Assembly: GCA_965229335.1 (NCBI GenBank)
Contig: OZ245874.1
Span: forward strand, 4,216,001-4,280,000
DNA length: 64,000 bases
Direction of reading: 5' to 3'
Source of the DNA: JAFKFH01 sp017307375
Lineage (GTDB): Bacteria; Pseudomonadota; Alphaproteobacteria; Ferrovibrionales; Ferrovibrionaceae
The position numbers were made by a program, and so were the translations under genes. Shown here one piece after another: positions 7,919 to 16,415 of the stretch. Position 1 is the first letter of the stretch, and the number at the start of each line of letters is the position of its first letter. The notes beneath the pieces are model-generated. The model searched no databases. It saw nothing but the letters and a program-made list of their open reading frames with translations, and had not been told where the DNA came from.

Positions 7919-10900
7919 TTACCTGCTCGCCGCGAAGATCCGATGAACCTGTGCTTCAGCGCCTTCAGTGCGCAACTCGAAATCACTACGAATTGCGCCA
8001 GGACCGAATTTGTCGAAGATATCATCAGACTGCGCCAGTTCGAAGCCGGCGGGATCGATCCAGCGTACACGCCCTTCGCGCCGCACTGGAATAACATTAT
8101 ACCGATGGCGTCGGCCATCCGTGCCGGTCAGTTCGACTAGCTCGGGACGATCCTCAATTCGGTCGCGAGCTTCACGCCGCAGGCTGAGCTGCCAGCGCAG
8201 GAAATATTGCGGGTCGATCAGGTCTTCCGAGGCGACCTCGTCGAGCTCGTCCTCGAGCCACGCTTCGAATTCGCCGCGCTGCGCCGTCGCAGCGTCTCGC
8301 GTTTGCGCCAAGCCCTGAGACAAGGCGAAGGCCACAAAGGGATCGTGCGTGCCCCAGCGCAACAGCTCTCGCGCCCAAAAACCGAACCACGGCATCCCAG
8401 TGGTCTCCTTCCACTCGGCTAGCGTCGGCACGGCGAAAGCGTCGGCCGCCCCCTCGGACCAAGCCTGGGCGACGACGGCGCCGATTGCTACGCCAAGCCG
8501 GAATTCGAGATTGTCGGCAACGAATCGTTGCCAACTTCGCAGCGCAGCGGCATCAGGGGCGACGCTCTCGGGTTCGTTCATCCACCATCTGAGCACGTCC
8601 GCCCAACGATCGAGCAGCGTCTGATCTGTGTCGGTGCTGCGCACCCGGAAGCCAAAGCCGCGGTCGGCAGTGAGCAGATCGCCGATCGCCTCGAACACAT
8701 CAATACGCCCCGTCGGCTCGTCTTCGCCAAAGCGATCGGCGCGTTCGATGAGGGCGCGGATCTGCGGGACGACCGCTTCGAAGCGCCTTCCCACCAAAGG
8801 GGTGAAGCCGTATTGATAGAGGCGGCGGCGTTCGGTGGCGTCGGGATAGACAGTTTCGACAAGCCCGCGCCCGCGCTGGACGAAGGCCTCTTCGAACCAC
8901 GCTTCCTGTTCGGCCGCAACCGCGCTGAAGGTGGTGCTCCAGAGTTGCGCGAGATGCTCTTCGGCGCGGGCCGACGACATCTCCTGTTCCTCGGCCTTGG
9001 CAACTTCCTCGATCGCGGTCAGCAAGATGCCGTCCAGTTCGTCGACCGCGTCCGCAAGGCGGGAGCGGCGATCTGCGGCATCTTGACCTGCTTCCTCACT
9101 TATATCGGCCGGAACCGCGCTTTCGAGCCAGTAAAGAAAATCATCGGGATCGATACCAATGACTCCGATGGCCCGCTCGCGGATCGTCCACAGCAGCAGA
9201 GCCAGCGGGCTTTCCACTTCGCCAGCATCGGCTTCTTCGATCAAGAGGGCTTCGCGCATTCGGTCGTAGTCTCGCTGCAGCTCGACGCGCTGGCGGCGCT
9301 GGACCGGAATCGTGCTCGGCGCCGTCGCCGGCTCGCGCGTCGGGATGGCGATGAGCATCATGCCTTCAATGCCCTTGGCGGCGCCGGGACGACCCGCGCG
9401 GCCGGCAAGGTTGCGGATTTCGGACGTGTGTAGAGGGGTCACGACTTGCTGCTCGGCAACCCGATCCCAGGACCGCCGCTTGAGCGATGTCAGGAAGATG
9501 AGATCGAAGGGCAAGTTGACACCTTCGGTAAGCGTCGCGGTCGCGATCGTGATCGGACATATTCGCCGTTCGATCATCTCAGTCATCAGTCGCCGCAGGC
9601 GCTGGGGCATCTGGCCGTGGCTCGAGGCAATGCCGCGTTCGAGCAGGAACATCTCGAACGAATTCTCGCCGCAATAGTCGCGGCACGCGGCCCGGGCTTC
9701 GTCGAAGCGGTCGCGCAGAGAGCCCTCGGGCGGCTGAAACTGCGGCGCGTTCGCCCACGCCGGAAGCAGCAAAGCTTCCTTGAACCAGCGCATGGTCCGT
9801 TCGGGCTCCTGCGCCACGGAGATCAGGATCCGCTGATCCTCCTCGACGAGATGGAGCGCGGTCCACAGGACGCTCAGGCTGTTGAAGCGATTGAGGCTGT
9901 TGTGGATGCGAGCAGGAAGGTTCGGCATCGCCGGCATCCTTAGCGGAAGAAAGACGGGTTGTTCCTGACCGCGGATGTAGAGAGTCCGTCCGTTCATGAC
10001 ATCGAGCAGAATTCGCCCTTGCGCGCCTGGTGCCGTCTCCAGCACGCCGATGACCTGCCGCGTGCTGCGGTAACGCACGCCCACGGCAGTTGCGTCCGCC
10101 CGGCCCTCGATCCATTTAGCGACCGGGCCAGCGGCGCCGCCGGCTACGGCAGTAAGCGCGATCCGCACGACATCGGGACGCTGGATAAGCACGCGGGAGA
10201 CCAACTGCTCGAGCCGGATGGCTCGATTGCTATGTTCCGAGAAGCTGATGCGGGTGTTCTCGTTGGCTTCGGGGACGACCTGATGGGCTTCATCGACGAT
10301 AATCAATCGCAGCCGCGCCGTCAGGATTGGCCCGAGATACCGCATCAGGGCATCGGCCTTTTCGACGGTCGCGATGAGTACGGTTGGCTGGTCGCCGGTC
10401 AGCCACGCATCCGTAATACCCCAATCGGCGCCGCCGTAGAGTGCTGTGACCGTCATGTCGCTACCGAGCTCTGAACGCAGCTTGGCTTCAACCTCGCCGG
10501 CCAGCGCGCGCGAGGGGACGAGATACATGGCGAGCGGTGCGAGCCCATCAACTTCGCGCAGCAGTAGCTCTCGCACCAAGGCGAGATTTGCGATCAGGGT
10601 CTTACCCGAACCGGTGGGTGTACAGAGCGCGAAGGAAGATTCCTGCCGGAGGCGCTCGATCCCCTGGAGCTGCGATGACCAGAGGACGCCGCGACCGCGG
10701 CTGAACTGATCGCGCGCATAAGTGAGCAAACGACCTTGCCGTTCTGGGTTGAAGTCGGCAAGTACGCGTACGGCGCCATAGATGCTGGCCGCTTTGTAAC
10801 TCGTGGCTACCTGGTAAAGCAGCGATATGATCAGCGAGGCATCGTCGCTGAGGATACGCGTCGCCATCATGTCGAGCGCCTTGAGCTTTTCCATCGCCCG

Positions 10901-11548
10901 GCCAAGCCGGGCATCGTCTCCCCGACGTAGGCTGTCGGCGACGAGCCCGAGACTGCGGATCAGTTCGACCGTAAGATACCGGCCGATCCGGTCGTTCTCC
11001 TCCCGGTCATCGACCGCGGCGATGAGCCGGCCAGCAGCAGGAACCGTCAGATCGGGGTTAGCGCTCCAATAGTGCGCCGAGCGCAGCAGCACGCCATCAA
11101 AGTCGGCGCGCAGGAACGCACCGTAAAGCGCAAGCCCCTCATGTTCCGCACGGATTTGCGCGAGAAGGCCGGAGGCCATCGCAGGTAGCCCGCCGAGTTG
11201 GTAGGCGCAGGCGGCGAGAAGTTCGATCGGAACCTCCTGTCCGGCACCGTCGTTAGCCCGCGCCAGCCATTCCAGAATTTCGCCGGCGCGGCGGTAGCAA
11301 TCGAGCGCGCGCCGGGACGCAGTGCCCTCGATTTCACGAAACACGTGGGCGGCATGAAGCAGGCGCCGGGCGTCCGTGAGTTGCCCATTGGAGTCGCGCT
11401 CGGTCCACTGGATTGTCGGGACTTGCCAGCTTGCCTGGAGGCAGCGAACAAACGCCCTCGCTTGCGGCCGTGAAAGTTCGTTCTCGATAGCGAGCTGACG
11501 GCGGAGCCCATCCGCGATTTCAAGCCGCTCGGGATCGTGTTCAGGCAT
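7919..11548 (-). CDS. HamB-like SF2 (Ski2/Brr2-type) DEAH helicase of a defence locus
   Basis: This is a 1209-residue superfamily 2 helicase. Walker A is PTGSGKT (residues 311-317) and motif II is DEAH (419-422). The Ski2-like signature TLTEGVNLP (672-680) and motif VI NLAGRAGRPG (713-722) are intact. The N-terminal 300 residues are helical with no recognised motif, and the C-terminal 450 residues are acidic and helical. It overlaps the DUF1837-like nuclease gene by 8 bp, reading nuclease first then helicase. That is the gene order of Hachiman (hamA-hamB) and AbpA-AbpB anti-phage systems. In characterised Hachiman the helicase is reported to sense damaged or phage DNA and license the nuclease. 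Codon use is less GC-biased than the flanks, consistent with transfer. Confidence 0.8.
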   Translation of the reverse strand: MPEHDPERLEIADGLRRQLAIENELSRPQARAFVRCLQASWQVPTIQWTERDSNGQLTDARRLLHAAHVFREIEGTASRRALDCYRRAGEILEWLARANDGAGQEVPIELLAACAYQLGGLPAMASGLLAQIRAEHEGLALYGAFLRADFDGVLLRSAHYWSANPDLTVPAAGRLIAAVDDREENDRIGRYLTVELIRSLGLVADSLRRGDDARLGRAMEKLKALDMMATRILSDDASLIISLLYQVATSYKAASIYGAVRVLADFNPERQGRLLTYARDQFSRGRGVLWSSQLQGIERLRQESSFALCTPTGSGKTLIANLALVRELLLREVDGLAPLAMYLVPSRALAGEVEAKLRSELGSDMTVTALYGGADWGITDAWLTGDQPTVLIATVEKADALMRYLGPILTARLRLIIVDEAHQVVPEANENTRISFSEHSNRAIRLEQLVSRVLIQRPDVVRIALTAVAGGAAGPVAKWIEGRADATAVGVRYRSTRQVIGVLETAPGAQGRILLDVMNGRTLYIRGQEQPVFLPLRMPAMPNLPARIHNSLNRFNSLSVLWTALHLVEEDQRILISVAQEPERTMRWFKEALLLPAWANAPQFQPPEGSLRDRFDEARAACRDYCGENSFEMFLLERGIASSHGQMPQRLRRLMTEMIERRICPITIATATLTEGVNLPFDLIFLTSLKRRSWDRVAEQQVVTPLHTSEIRNLAGRAGRPGAAKGIEGMMLIAIPTREPATAPSTIPVQRRQRVELQRDYDRMREALLIEEADAGEVESPLALLLWTIRERAIGVIGIDPDDFLYWLESAVPADISEEAGQDAADRRSRLADAVDELDGILLTAIEEVAKAEEQEMSSARAEEHLAQLWSTTFSAVAAEQEAWFEEAFVQRGRGLVETVYPDATERRRLYQYGFTPLVGRRFEAVVPQIRALIERADRFGEDEPTGRIDVFEAIGDLLTADRGFGFRVRSTDTDQTLLDRWADVLRWWMNEPESVAPDAAALRSWQRFVADNLEFRLGVAIGAVVAQAWSEGAADAFAVPTLAEWKETTGMPWFGFWARELLRWGTHDPFVAFALSQGLAQTRDAATAQRGEFEAWLEDELDEVASEDLIDPQYFLRWQLSLRREARDRIEDRPELVELTGTDGRRHRYNVIPVRREGRVRWIDPAGFELAQSDDIFDKFGPGAIRSDFELRTEGAEAQVHRIFAASR

Positions 11549-12500
11549 CGATAGGGGCCTGCCAAAGGCTAGAGTAGATCTGCTCGATCAGATCCGTGCC
11601 CTTATCGAGGACCAGTTCGATGACCTGAAGGTCGTGCGGAGCAGCGTAGTCCTCGGGACGTTTCGTCGAGGGGATCATGCTGTCACCTTCCTCGCGCCCG
11701 ACCCTGCCATTGCCGGAGATCAGGATCAGGTTGGTCCGCGGCAGCGGCGGCCCATTCAGGGCGATGGCACGATCAATAGAGAGGATGGCGGCGGAATAAT
11801 CATCCGGCGCTCGCAGCTCGAGCAGCCTTTGCAATTGACGCAGCCCGTGCGGGACCGGCGTGTCGCGATTGATCTCGAACCACACACCTCGGCCGTTGCG
11901 CACCCGCTCGCCGCCCTCATCCTCCTCGTAGGCGCCGAGCATCATGGTATCGACCGAGGATTGGGTAAGGCGGTCGCGCCATTTAGCCTCCCCGGCGATC
12001 AGCCGAACGACTGTACCATAATCGTCGAGCGACAGCCCGATGAAGTCGGAGCCAAAACGTCCGAAGATCTGCCGCGTGCGATCGGCATCACGCGCAAGCG
12101 TCCAGAGATAGCTTTCGACGTCGGCATGGAAGCGGAACAAGAAGATCGGCACAGTCCAGATGTGGCCGCCGACGAAGTCCTTCTGATAGACCTCGGTCAA
12201 AAGGCCCGCCATAACCTCGCCGAACAGGCCATGTCGCGTCGTCGGCGGGAGGCAGTTTGGATAGCATGCGTGTGCTCCAGGAGCATCAGCGTCAGGATGA
12301 AGATCGATTGCAATCTGCGCATGGAAATACTCGCGAGCATCGAGATGAGCAGATTCGAAATAGGGGCGCAGATTGTCGACGAGTTCGGGGCTGAAAGCAA
12401 TCTTCTGCTCCAGCAGCAGATGACCATAGTTGCCACCGACGCTCGGATACGATTTGAGCCAGGCATCCAACGTTGCGAATGGCGGCTCACAAGTGTGCAT
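11541..12500 (-). CDS. HamA/AbpA-like (DUF1837) PD-(D/E)XK nuclease of a defence locus
   Basis: The 319-residue product is the proposed effector of the nuclease-helicase pair. GLFGEVMAGLL places a Glu at residue 95. The region around SDFIGLSLDD (Asp 152) and IAGEAK (Glu 171, Lys 173) fits the D...E-x-K layout of the restriction-like nuclease fold seen in DUF1837 proteins. The C-terminal third is alpha/beta without a motif I know. The start at ATG 12500 follows a GGGGGG purine run. It is the first gene of the pair and overlaps the helicase gene by 8 bp. The family call rests on motif layout, size and gene order; a fold comparison would settle it. Confidence 0.68.
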   Translation of the reverse strand: MHTCEPPFATLDAWLKSYPSVGGNYGHLLLEQKIAFSPELVDNLRPYFESAHLDAREYFHAQIAIDLHPDADAPGAHACYPNCLPPTTRHGLFGEVMAGLLTEVYQKDFVGGHIWTVPIFLFRFHADVESYLWTLARDADRTRQIFGRFGSDFIGLSLDDYGTVVRLIAGEAKWRDRLTQSSVDTMMLGAYEEDEGGERVRNGRGVWFEINRDTPVPHGLRQLQRLLELRAPDDYSAAILSIDRAIALNGPPLPRTNLILISGNGRVGREEGDSMIPSTKRPEDYAAPHDLQVIELVLDKGTDLIEQIYSSLWQAPIDA

Positions 12501-12935
12501 TCATCCCCCCGACGTTGGTAACTCTCCTATAAGTGGCGCGACATGTTTTGAACACAAAAAAAGCGGATGAGACAGATCATTTCACTGCCGCGATCGCTTT
12601 CGACCGAACCTACCATTCGTCGGTAGCCCTTGGATGGCAGTTTTGTGCCAGTCCCCTCGTTTTTCGATCAGTCAAGCATGTCAGAGGAACCTGTATATCC
12701 AAAGAGGGACTGCATGTCGGCGATCGACAAAAAAATGGAAACACCCTGCCAAACGCCCTAAATAGCCGCCGCTAGCCATCCAAAAGCCGGCGAAACCCGC
12801 CGATCGTAGCATAAGACCAAGTCTTTTCATAATCATCAAAGGGTTATGACGATTTTATAGTTCTAGTCTTCCTGGTGTGCTACCCGCCAACACACGCAGG
12901 TCAAGGACGGCGCCTTATGGAGATAGCGAATGCGG
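12501..12935. other. Non-coding, AT-richer gap upstream of the defence locus
   Basis: This 435-base stretch lies between the start of the nuclease gene and the PIN-toxin remnant. It has poly-A and AT-rich patches near 12550-12560 and 12830-12860. It should contain the promoter of the nuclease-helicase operon, but I cannot point to a convincing -35/-10 pair. An 80-codon open frame at 12533-12775 has no ribosome site and atypical composition, so I do not call it. Confidence 0.5.
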
Positions 12936-13180
12936 TCATGCCGCGCCACCCTGCGCGGCAGCTTCGTCAGGCGACAGCACCGGAATACCGAAAGGCAGGA
13001 AATGCTTCGTGTTGTCGGTGACGATGACGAGTTCGTGCGCCGCGGCGATGCCGCCGATCACGGCATCCGCCATGCCGGGGTCGTGACCGGCCGCCAGCGC
13101 CTTGGCTTCCAGCCGCCCGCCGATTGCGGCGGCCTGCGCATCGACGCCGCCCCTCATTTGGCCGAAAAGGAAACCGTTCA
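12936..13180 (-). pseudogene. C-terminal remnant of a PIN-domain toxin (VapC-like)
   Basis: Starting right after the antitoxin stop, this frame encodes only the C-terminal half of a PIN domain. It contains the D-A-V-I-G-G-I-A-A-A-H helix and the VTDNTKHFLPFGIPVLSP strand typical of VapC-type RNases. The N-terminal part, with the first catalytic Asp (usual LDTN motif) and the conserved Glu, is absent. There is no room for it, because the antitoxin ends about 20 nt upstream. An internal ATG at 13157 could start a 73-residue product, but it could not form a complete active site. A deletion in a former toxin-antitoxin operon is the simplest explanation. Confidence 0.7.
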
Positions 13181-13426
13181 AAGCTCGACATCCCGCGATG
13201 GCGCACGGTTGCGCGGGAACTCGCCGCCCGGAAAGGTCCTGAGATAGCTGACAAGGCCCGCCCTTTTGCGCTCGAGCGCCTTGCGCGCGATCTCCGCCGC
13301 CTCGACCGACACCAGCGCCGCGACGGGCTTGCCGTGACGGGTGATCGTCACGGTCTCGCCTTTGGCGGCTGCATCGACGAGGCTGGAAAACCGGGCCTTG
13401 GCATCTCTCAGGTTGATGGTCGGCAT
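13178..13426 (-). CDS. Phd/YefM-type antitoxin, now without an intact toxin
   Basis: The 82-residue protein begins with the DNA-binding half typical of Phd/YefM antitoxins: INLRDAKARFSSLVDAAAKGETVTITRHGKPVAALV. It ends with the usual acidic tail and terminal RDVEL, so it appears full length. A strong GGAGG (13433-13437) precedes the ATG. The adjacent toxin is truncated, which leaves this as an orphan antitoxin that may still repress its own promoter or neutralise a related toxin. Confidence 0.88.
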   Translation of the reverse strand: MPTINLRDAKARFSSLVDAAAKGETVTITRHGKPVAALVSVEAAEIARKALERKRAGLVSYLRTFPGGEFPRNRAPSRDVEL

Positions 13427-13436
13427 GCCGCGCCTC

Positions 13437-13462
13437 CATGCGGAGCCATATATGATCGCATG
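13437..13462. promoter_or_regulatory. Inverted repeat upstream of the orphan antitoxin
   Basis: CATGCG (13437-13442) and CGCATG (13457-13462) form a perfect 6-bp dyad flanking an AT-rich ATATAT core. It sits directly upstream of the antitoxin ribosome site, a position expected for an autoregulatory operator. Confidence 0.4.
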
Positions 13463-13498
13463 TAGTCCGCTATCGTCGCCGATGCCATCGCCAGGGGG

Positions 13499-14539
13499 TC
13501 AGCCATGGACGAGGCCGGAATGGCCTTGCGGCCCGGCCAGGCAGCCCATGTCGGCGAGCGCGTCCGCGACGGCCTGGTCGAGCGGGGTATGCGGCTCGGC
13601 GCCGATCAGCTCCACGAGGCGGCGGTTGTCGAGACGCATCGGGTGCTTCCATACCGGCTCGATCTCGGCCAACTCGCGCGGGAAACCGCCGAACGGGGCG
13701 GCGAGGCGGATCAGCCACCAGGGGAACGCGCGTTCCGGCACCTCGCGGCCGACCGCCCGGCGGACCGCGTCGCGCATCGCCGTGCCGGTCGCATCCCAAT
13801 GCCCGGCGAACTGCACCGTTTCATGCGGGCGCAGACGGTCGGGGATCGCGAGCAACGCGGCGACGGCCGCGGCGAGATCGGGCAGATGGGCATAGGCGTG
13901 CGGCACGCCCGGCGCGATGCTGGTGACCCTGCGCACCGGACGCCCCGGCCGCACCATCACCTGCGCAAACCAGCTCGACCGCGCCCCCCGCCCGAAGAAA
14001 TCGCCGGCGCGGACGATCAGCGAGGGCACCTGTGGGGCCGCCGCCGCCAGCCTGCGCTCGAGCGCTATGCGGATCCGGCCCTTCACGCTGCGCGCATTCT
14101 GCGCGCCGTGTTCGTCGATCACCTCGTTAAGCGCGGGATCGTAGTTGTAGACCGTGCCGGGCAGCACGACGCGGGCGCCGCCGGCCGCGCGGGCGGCGGC
14201 AAGCGTGTTGTCGATCATCGGCAGCACCAGCGACGACCAGTTGCGATAGCCCGGCGGATTGACCGCGTGGACGATCACGGCGACGCCCCCGCCCAGCGTC
14301 GCGGCGCGCATGACCGACGTCGCGTCCATGGCATCGCCGGCGATGAACCGCGGCGCCGGACAATCCTGGCGCCAGCCGGACCGGGCCGCCTCGCTGTCGC
14401 GGCATAGGGCGCGGACCTGCCAGCCCTCGGCGATCAGCCTGGCGGCGATCGCCCCGCCGACACCGCCGGTCGCGCCGAGAACCAGGGCGCTACGATCGGC
14501 CGCCGGTTCGCCTGCCTGTGCGGAAGCTGTGTGAACCAT
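13499..14539 (-). CDS. NAD(P)-binding SDR/NmrA-like oxidoreductase
   Basis: This 346-residue protein has an N-terminal Rossmann motif, VLGATGGVGGAIAARL (residues 21-36). It is an atypical or extended SDR (NmrA/NAD-dependent epimerase-like), with GTVYNYDPALNEVIDEHG in the active-site region. The substrate is unknown. It is transcribed divergently from the LysR gene, with a nested dyad between them, which suggests LysR control. AAGGAG precedes the ATG at 14539. Confidence 0.82.
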   Translation of the reverse strand: MVHTASAQAGEPAADRSALVLGATGGVGGAIAARLIAEGWQVRALCRDSEAARSGWRQDCPAPRFIAGDAMDATSVMRAATLGGGVAVIVHAVNPPGYRNWSSLVLPMIDNTLAAARAAGGARVVLPGTVYNYDPALNEVIDEHGAQNARSVKGRIRIALERRLAAAAPQVPSLIVRAGDFFGRGARSSWFAQVMVRPGRPVRRVTSIAPGVPHAYAHLPDLAAAVAALLAIPDRLRPHETVQFAGHWDATGTAMRDAVRRAVGREVPERAFPWWLIRLAAPFGGFPRELAEIEPVWKHPMRLDNRRLVELIGAEPHTPLDQAVADALADMGCLAGPQGHSGLVHG

Positions 14540-14574
14540 CCGTCATCTCCTTCTCATGCCGACCCGGAGACTCT

Positions 14575-14615
14575 TGGCCAGGTTCGATGGCAAGGAAATT
14601 GCCAATACCTGGCCA
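14575..14615. promoter_or_regulatory. Nested dyad between the SDR and LysR genes (likely LysR operator)
   Basis: The outer arms TGGCCAGGT (14575-14583) and ACCTGGCCA (14607-14615) are perfect reverse complements. The inner arms TGGCAA (14588-14593) and TTGCCA (14599-14604) form a second dyad centred within 1 bp of the first. The site lies 36 bp from the SDR start and 19 bp from the LysR start. LysR regulators typically bind such a divergent intergenic dyad to control both genes. Confidence 0.65.
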
Positions 14616-14633
14616 TCAGCCTATAAGAATTTT

Positions 14634-15536
14634 ATGAGCAGATCGGTGGCTTGGGATGACCAGCGCGCGTTTCTGGCGGTGATGGAAACCGGCAGCCTGT
14701 CGGCCGCCGCCCGTCACCTCGGCTTGTCGCAGCCGACCGTGCGGGCTCGCATCGAGGGGCTGGAGGCCGTGCTGGGCATCGCGCTGTTCACCCGGTCGGT
14801 GCATGGGCTGGTGCCGACCGCCACCGCCGAGGCGATGGCAGCCCCCGCCCGCGCGATGGCGCATGCGTCGGCGGCGATGCTGCGCGCGGCCTCGGCGGAT
14901 GCGACGGCGGCGGCGGGCCGGGTTCGCCTCAGCGTTTCCGAATTCGTCGGGATCGAGGTGCTGCCGCCGATGCTCCGCCGCCTGCGCGACAAGCATCCGC
15001 AACTCACCGTCGAACTCGAACTGAGCAATGCCAGCGCCGACCTGCCGGACCAGCAGGTCGACGTGGCGGTGCGCATGCACCCGCCGCAGCAGGCCGCGCT
15101 GGTGGCCAGGAAGGTCCCGTCGATCCCGCTCGGCCTGTTCGCCCACCGCGACTATCTGGATGCCTATGGCCGCCCCGCGTCACGGACCGCGACCGGCGGG
15201 CATCTGTTCATCGGGCCGGACCGTGCGCTCAGCGACCTCGCCTTCGCCGCGATGATCGGCGACCCGGCCCACATCAGCTGGATCGCCCTGACGGACAGCC
15301 ACCCCGCCCAGCTCGCGCTGGCGCGGGCCGGGCTCGGCATCGCGGTCGCGCAGGTGCCCGCGGCCGCCCGCTATCCCGAGCTGGAGCGGGTGCTGCCGGA
15401 CGTCGAGCTTCCGCAACTGCCGGCCTGGATCGTCACCCACGAAAATCTGCGGCGCCTGCCGCGCGTCGCGGCCCTGTTCGACCATCTGGTCGAGGCCTTC
15501 GAGGCTTACGGTGGCGGCGCGCAGGTCGGAGAGTGA
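14634..15536 (+). CDS. LysR-family transcriptional regulator
   Basis: The 300-residue regulator has an N-terminal winged helix (FLAVMETGSLSAAARHLGLSQPTVRARIEGLE) and a periplasmic-binding-like effector domain from about residue 90. I chose ATG 14634 because the in-frame ATG at 14556 would add 26 residues unlike the family and would place the start inside the operator. The normal LysR N-terminus begins about eight residues before the helix, as here. It is divergent from the SDR gene, its probable target. The effector is unknown. Confidence 0.9.
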   Translation: MSRSVAWDDQRAFLAVMETGSLSAAARHLGLSQPTVRARIEGLEAVLGIALFTRSVHGLVPTATAEAMAAPARAMAHASAAMLRAASADATAAAGRVRLSVSEFVGIEVLPPMLRRLRDKHPQLTVELELSNASADLPDQQVDVAVRMHPPQQAALVARKVPSIPLGLFAHRDYLDAYGRPASRTATGGHLFIGPDRALSDLAFAAMIGDPAHISWIALTDSHPAQLALARAGLGIAVAQVPAAARYPELERVLPDVELPQLPAWIVTHENLRRLPRVAALFDHLVEAFEAYGGGAQVGE

Positions 15537-15597
15537 CGTCTGCTTTTCGCGCAGGCACGCCGACAACGCACGGGGAAACTGCCCAATGCCGTTGATC

Positions 15598-15650
15598 TGG
15601 ACCAAATAATGGTCTAAAACCGCCCATCATCTGGACCATATGTTGGTCCA
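15598..15650. promoter_or_regulatory. Paired operators of the phd-vapC-like module
   Basis: TGGACCATATGTTGGTCCA (15632-15650) is a 19-bp palindrome, and a close copy, TGGACCAAATAATGGTCTA, lies at 15598-15616. Their centres are 34 bp apart, about three helical turns. AGGAGG (15653-15658) and the antitoxin ATG (15664) follow at once. The layout is typical of cooperative toxin-antitoxin autoregulation. Confidence 0.75.
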
Positions 15651-15663
15651 ATAGGAGGCCTGG

Positions 15664-15921
15664 ATGTACGTATCCGTGACCGATGCGAAGGGACAGTTGA
15701 CGGAACTGGTTCGACGCGCAGAAGCGGGGGACGAGATCATCCTGACCCGGCATGGTCACGCCGCCGTGCGGCTCGTCCCCGTCAAGGCCGCGCAGGACAG
15801 GGCATCCCGGCGGTCCCTGCTCGACGCCGTCCGCAAGGCCGCCGCGGCGAAGGCCGCGGATGGGCCGAGCGCCGCGCGCAGTCAGGATTTCCTCTATGGC
15901 AGTGATGGTCTGCCCGAATGA
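15664..15921 (+). CDS. Phd/YefM-type antitoxin
   Basis: The 85-residue product contains VSVTDAKGQLTELVRRAEAGDEIILTRHGHAAVRLVPV, the Phd/YefM DNA-binding fold, then an alanine/lysine-rich C-terminal segment that should wrap the toxin. The AGGAGG ribosome site is near consensus, giving the high antitoxin synthesis these modules need. Its stop overlaps the toxin start as ATGA, so the toxin is probably translationally coupled. The two upstream palindromes are the likely binding sites of the antitoxin or of the complex. Confidence 0.92.
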   Translation: MYVSVTDAKGQLTELVRRAEAGDEIILTRHGHAAVRLVPVKAAQDRASRRSLLDAVRKAAAAKAADGPSAARSQDFLYGSDGLPE

Positions 15922-16322
15922 TCGCCGTCGATACCTCGGCCCTCATGGCGGTCGTGCTGAACGAGCCGGAGGCCGATGCCTGCATTGGCGCGCTGGAGGT
16001 CCAGGGCGATCTTGTGATCTCGGCTGCGACGGTCGCGGAAGCATGCATCGTCGCGGCGCGGCGCAATGTCGGTGACGAAATGGCACGGCTGATCGACGGG
16101 CTCGGTTTCGAAATCGTCAGCGTGACACCCGCGGCGGCCCGGCGCGTTGCTCGCATCTACGCAACCTGGGGGAAAGGTATTCACCCCGCCGGGCTGAACT
16201 TCGGCGACTGCTTCGCCTACGATGTGGCGAAGGAGCATTCCTGCCCCCTGCTCTTCGTCGGTGACGATTTCTCGCGAACCGACATCAGGAATGTCCTCCG
16301 GGCCGGCGGCGACCTGACCTGA
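15918..16322 (+). CDS. PIN-domain RNase toxin (VapC-like)
   Basis: This 134-residue toxin has the PIN catalytic set: AVDTSAL near the N-terminus (first Asp, residue 4), a Glu in VAEACIVAARR, Asp in NFGDCFAYDVAKEH, and GDDF near the C-terminus. The domain is complete, unlike the remnant at 12.9-13.2 kb. PIN toxins of this class cleave RNA, often tRNA or rRNA; the target here is unknown. It overlaps the antitoxin gene by 4 bp. Confidence 0.92.
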   Translation: MIAVDTSALMAVVLNEPEADACIGALEVQGDLVISAATVAEACIVAARRNVGDEMARLIDGLGFEIVSVTPAAARRVARIYATWGKGIHPAGLNFGDCFAYDVAKEHSCPLLFVGDDFSRTDIRNVLRAGGDLT

Positions 16323-16415
16323 ACCCGGCCAAGCGGGCCAGGTGCCCAGCGGGTCGGCGGCTTACCGGTGCGTCCCCGGCGCCTTCCGGCGTCAGTTCGA
16401 GCGGACAGTTATACG

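Noticed and set aside
12533..12775. 80-codon open frame in the gap upstream of the defence locus
   Set aside because: It has no ribosome site, no motif and irregular codon use. It lies where the promoter of the nuclease-helicase operon should be.
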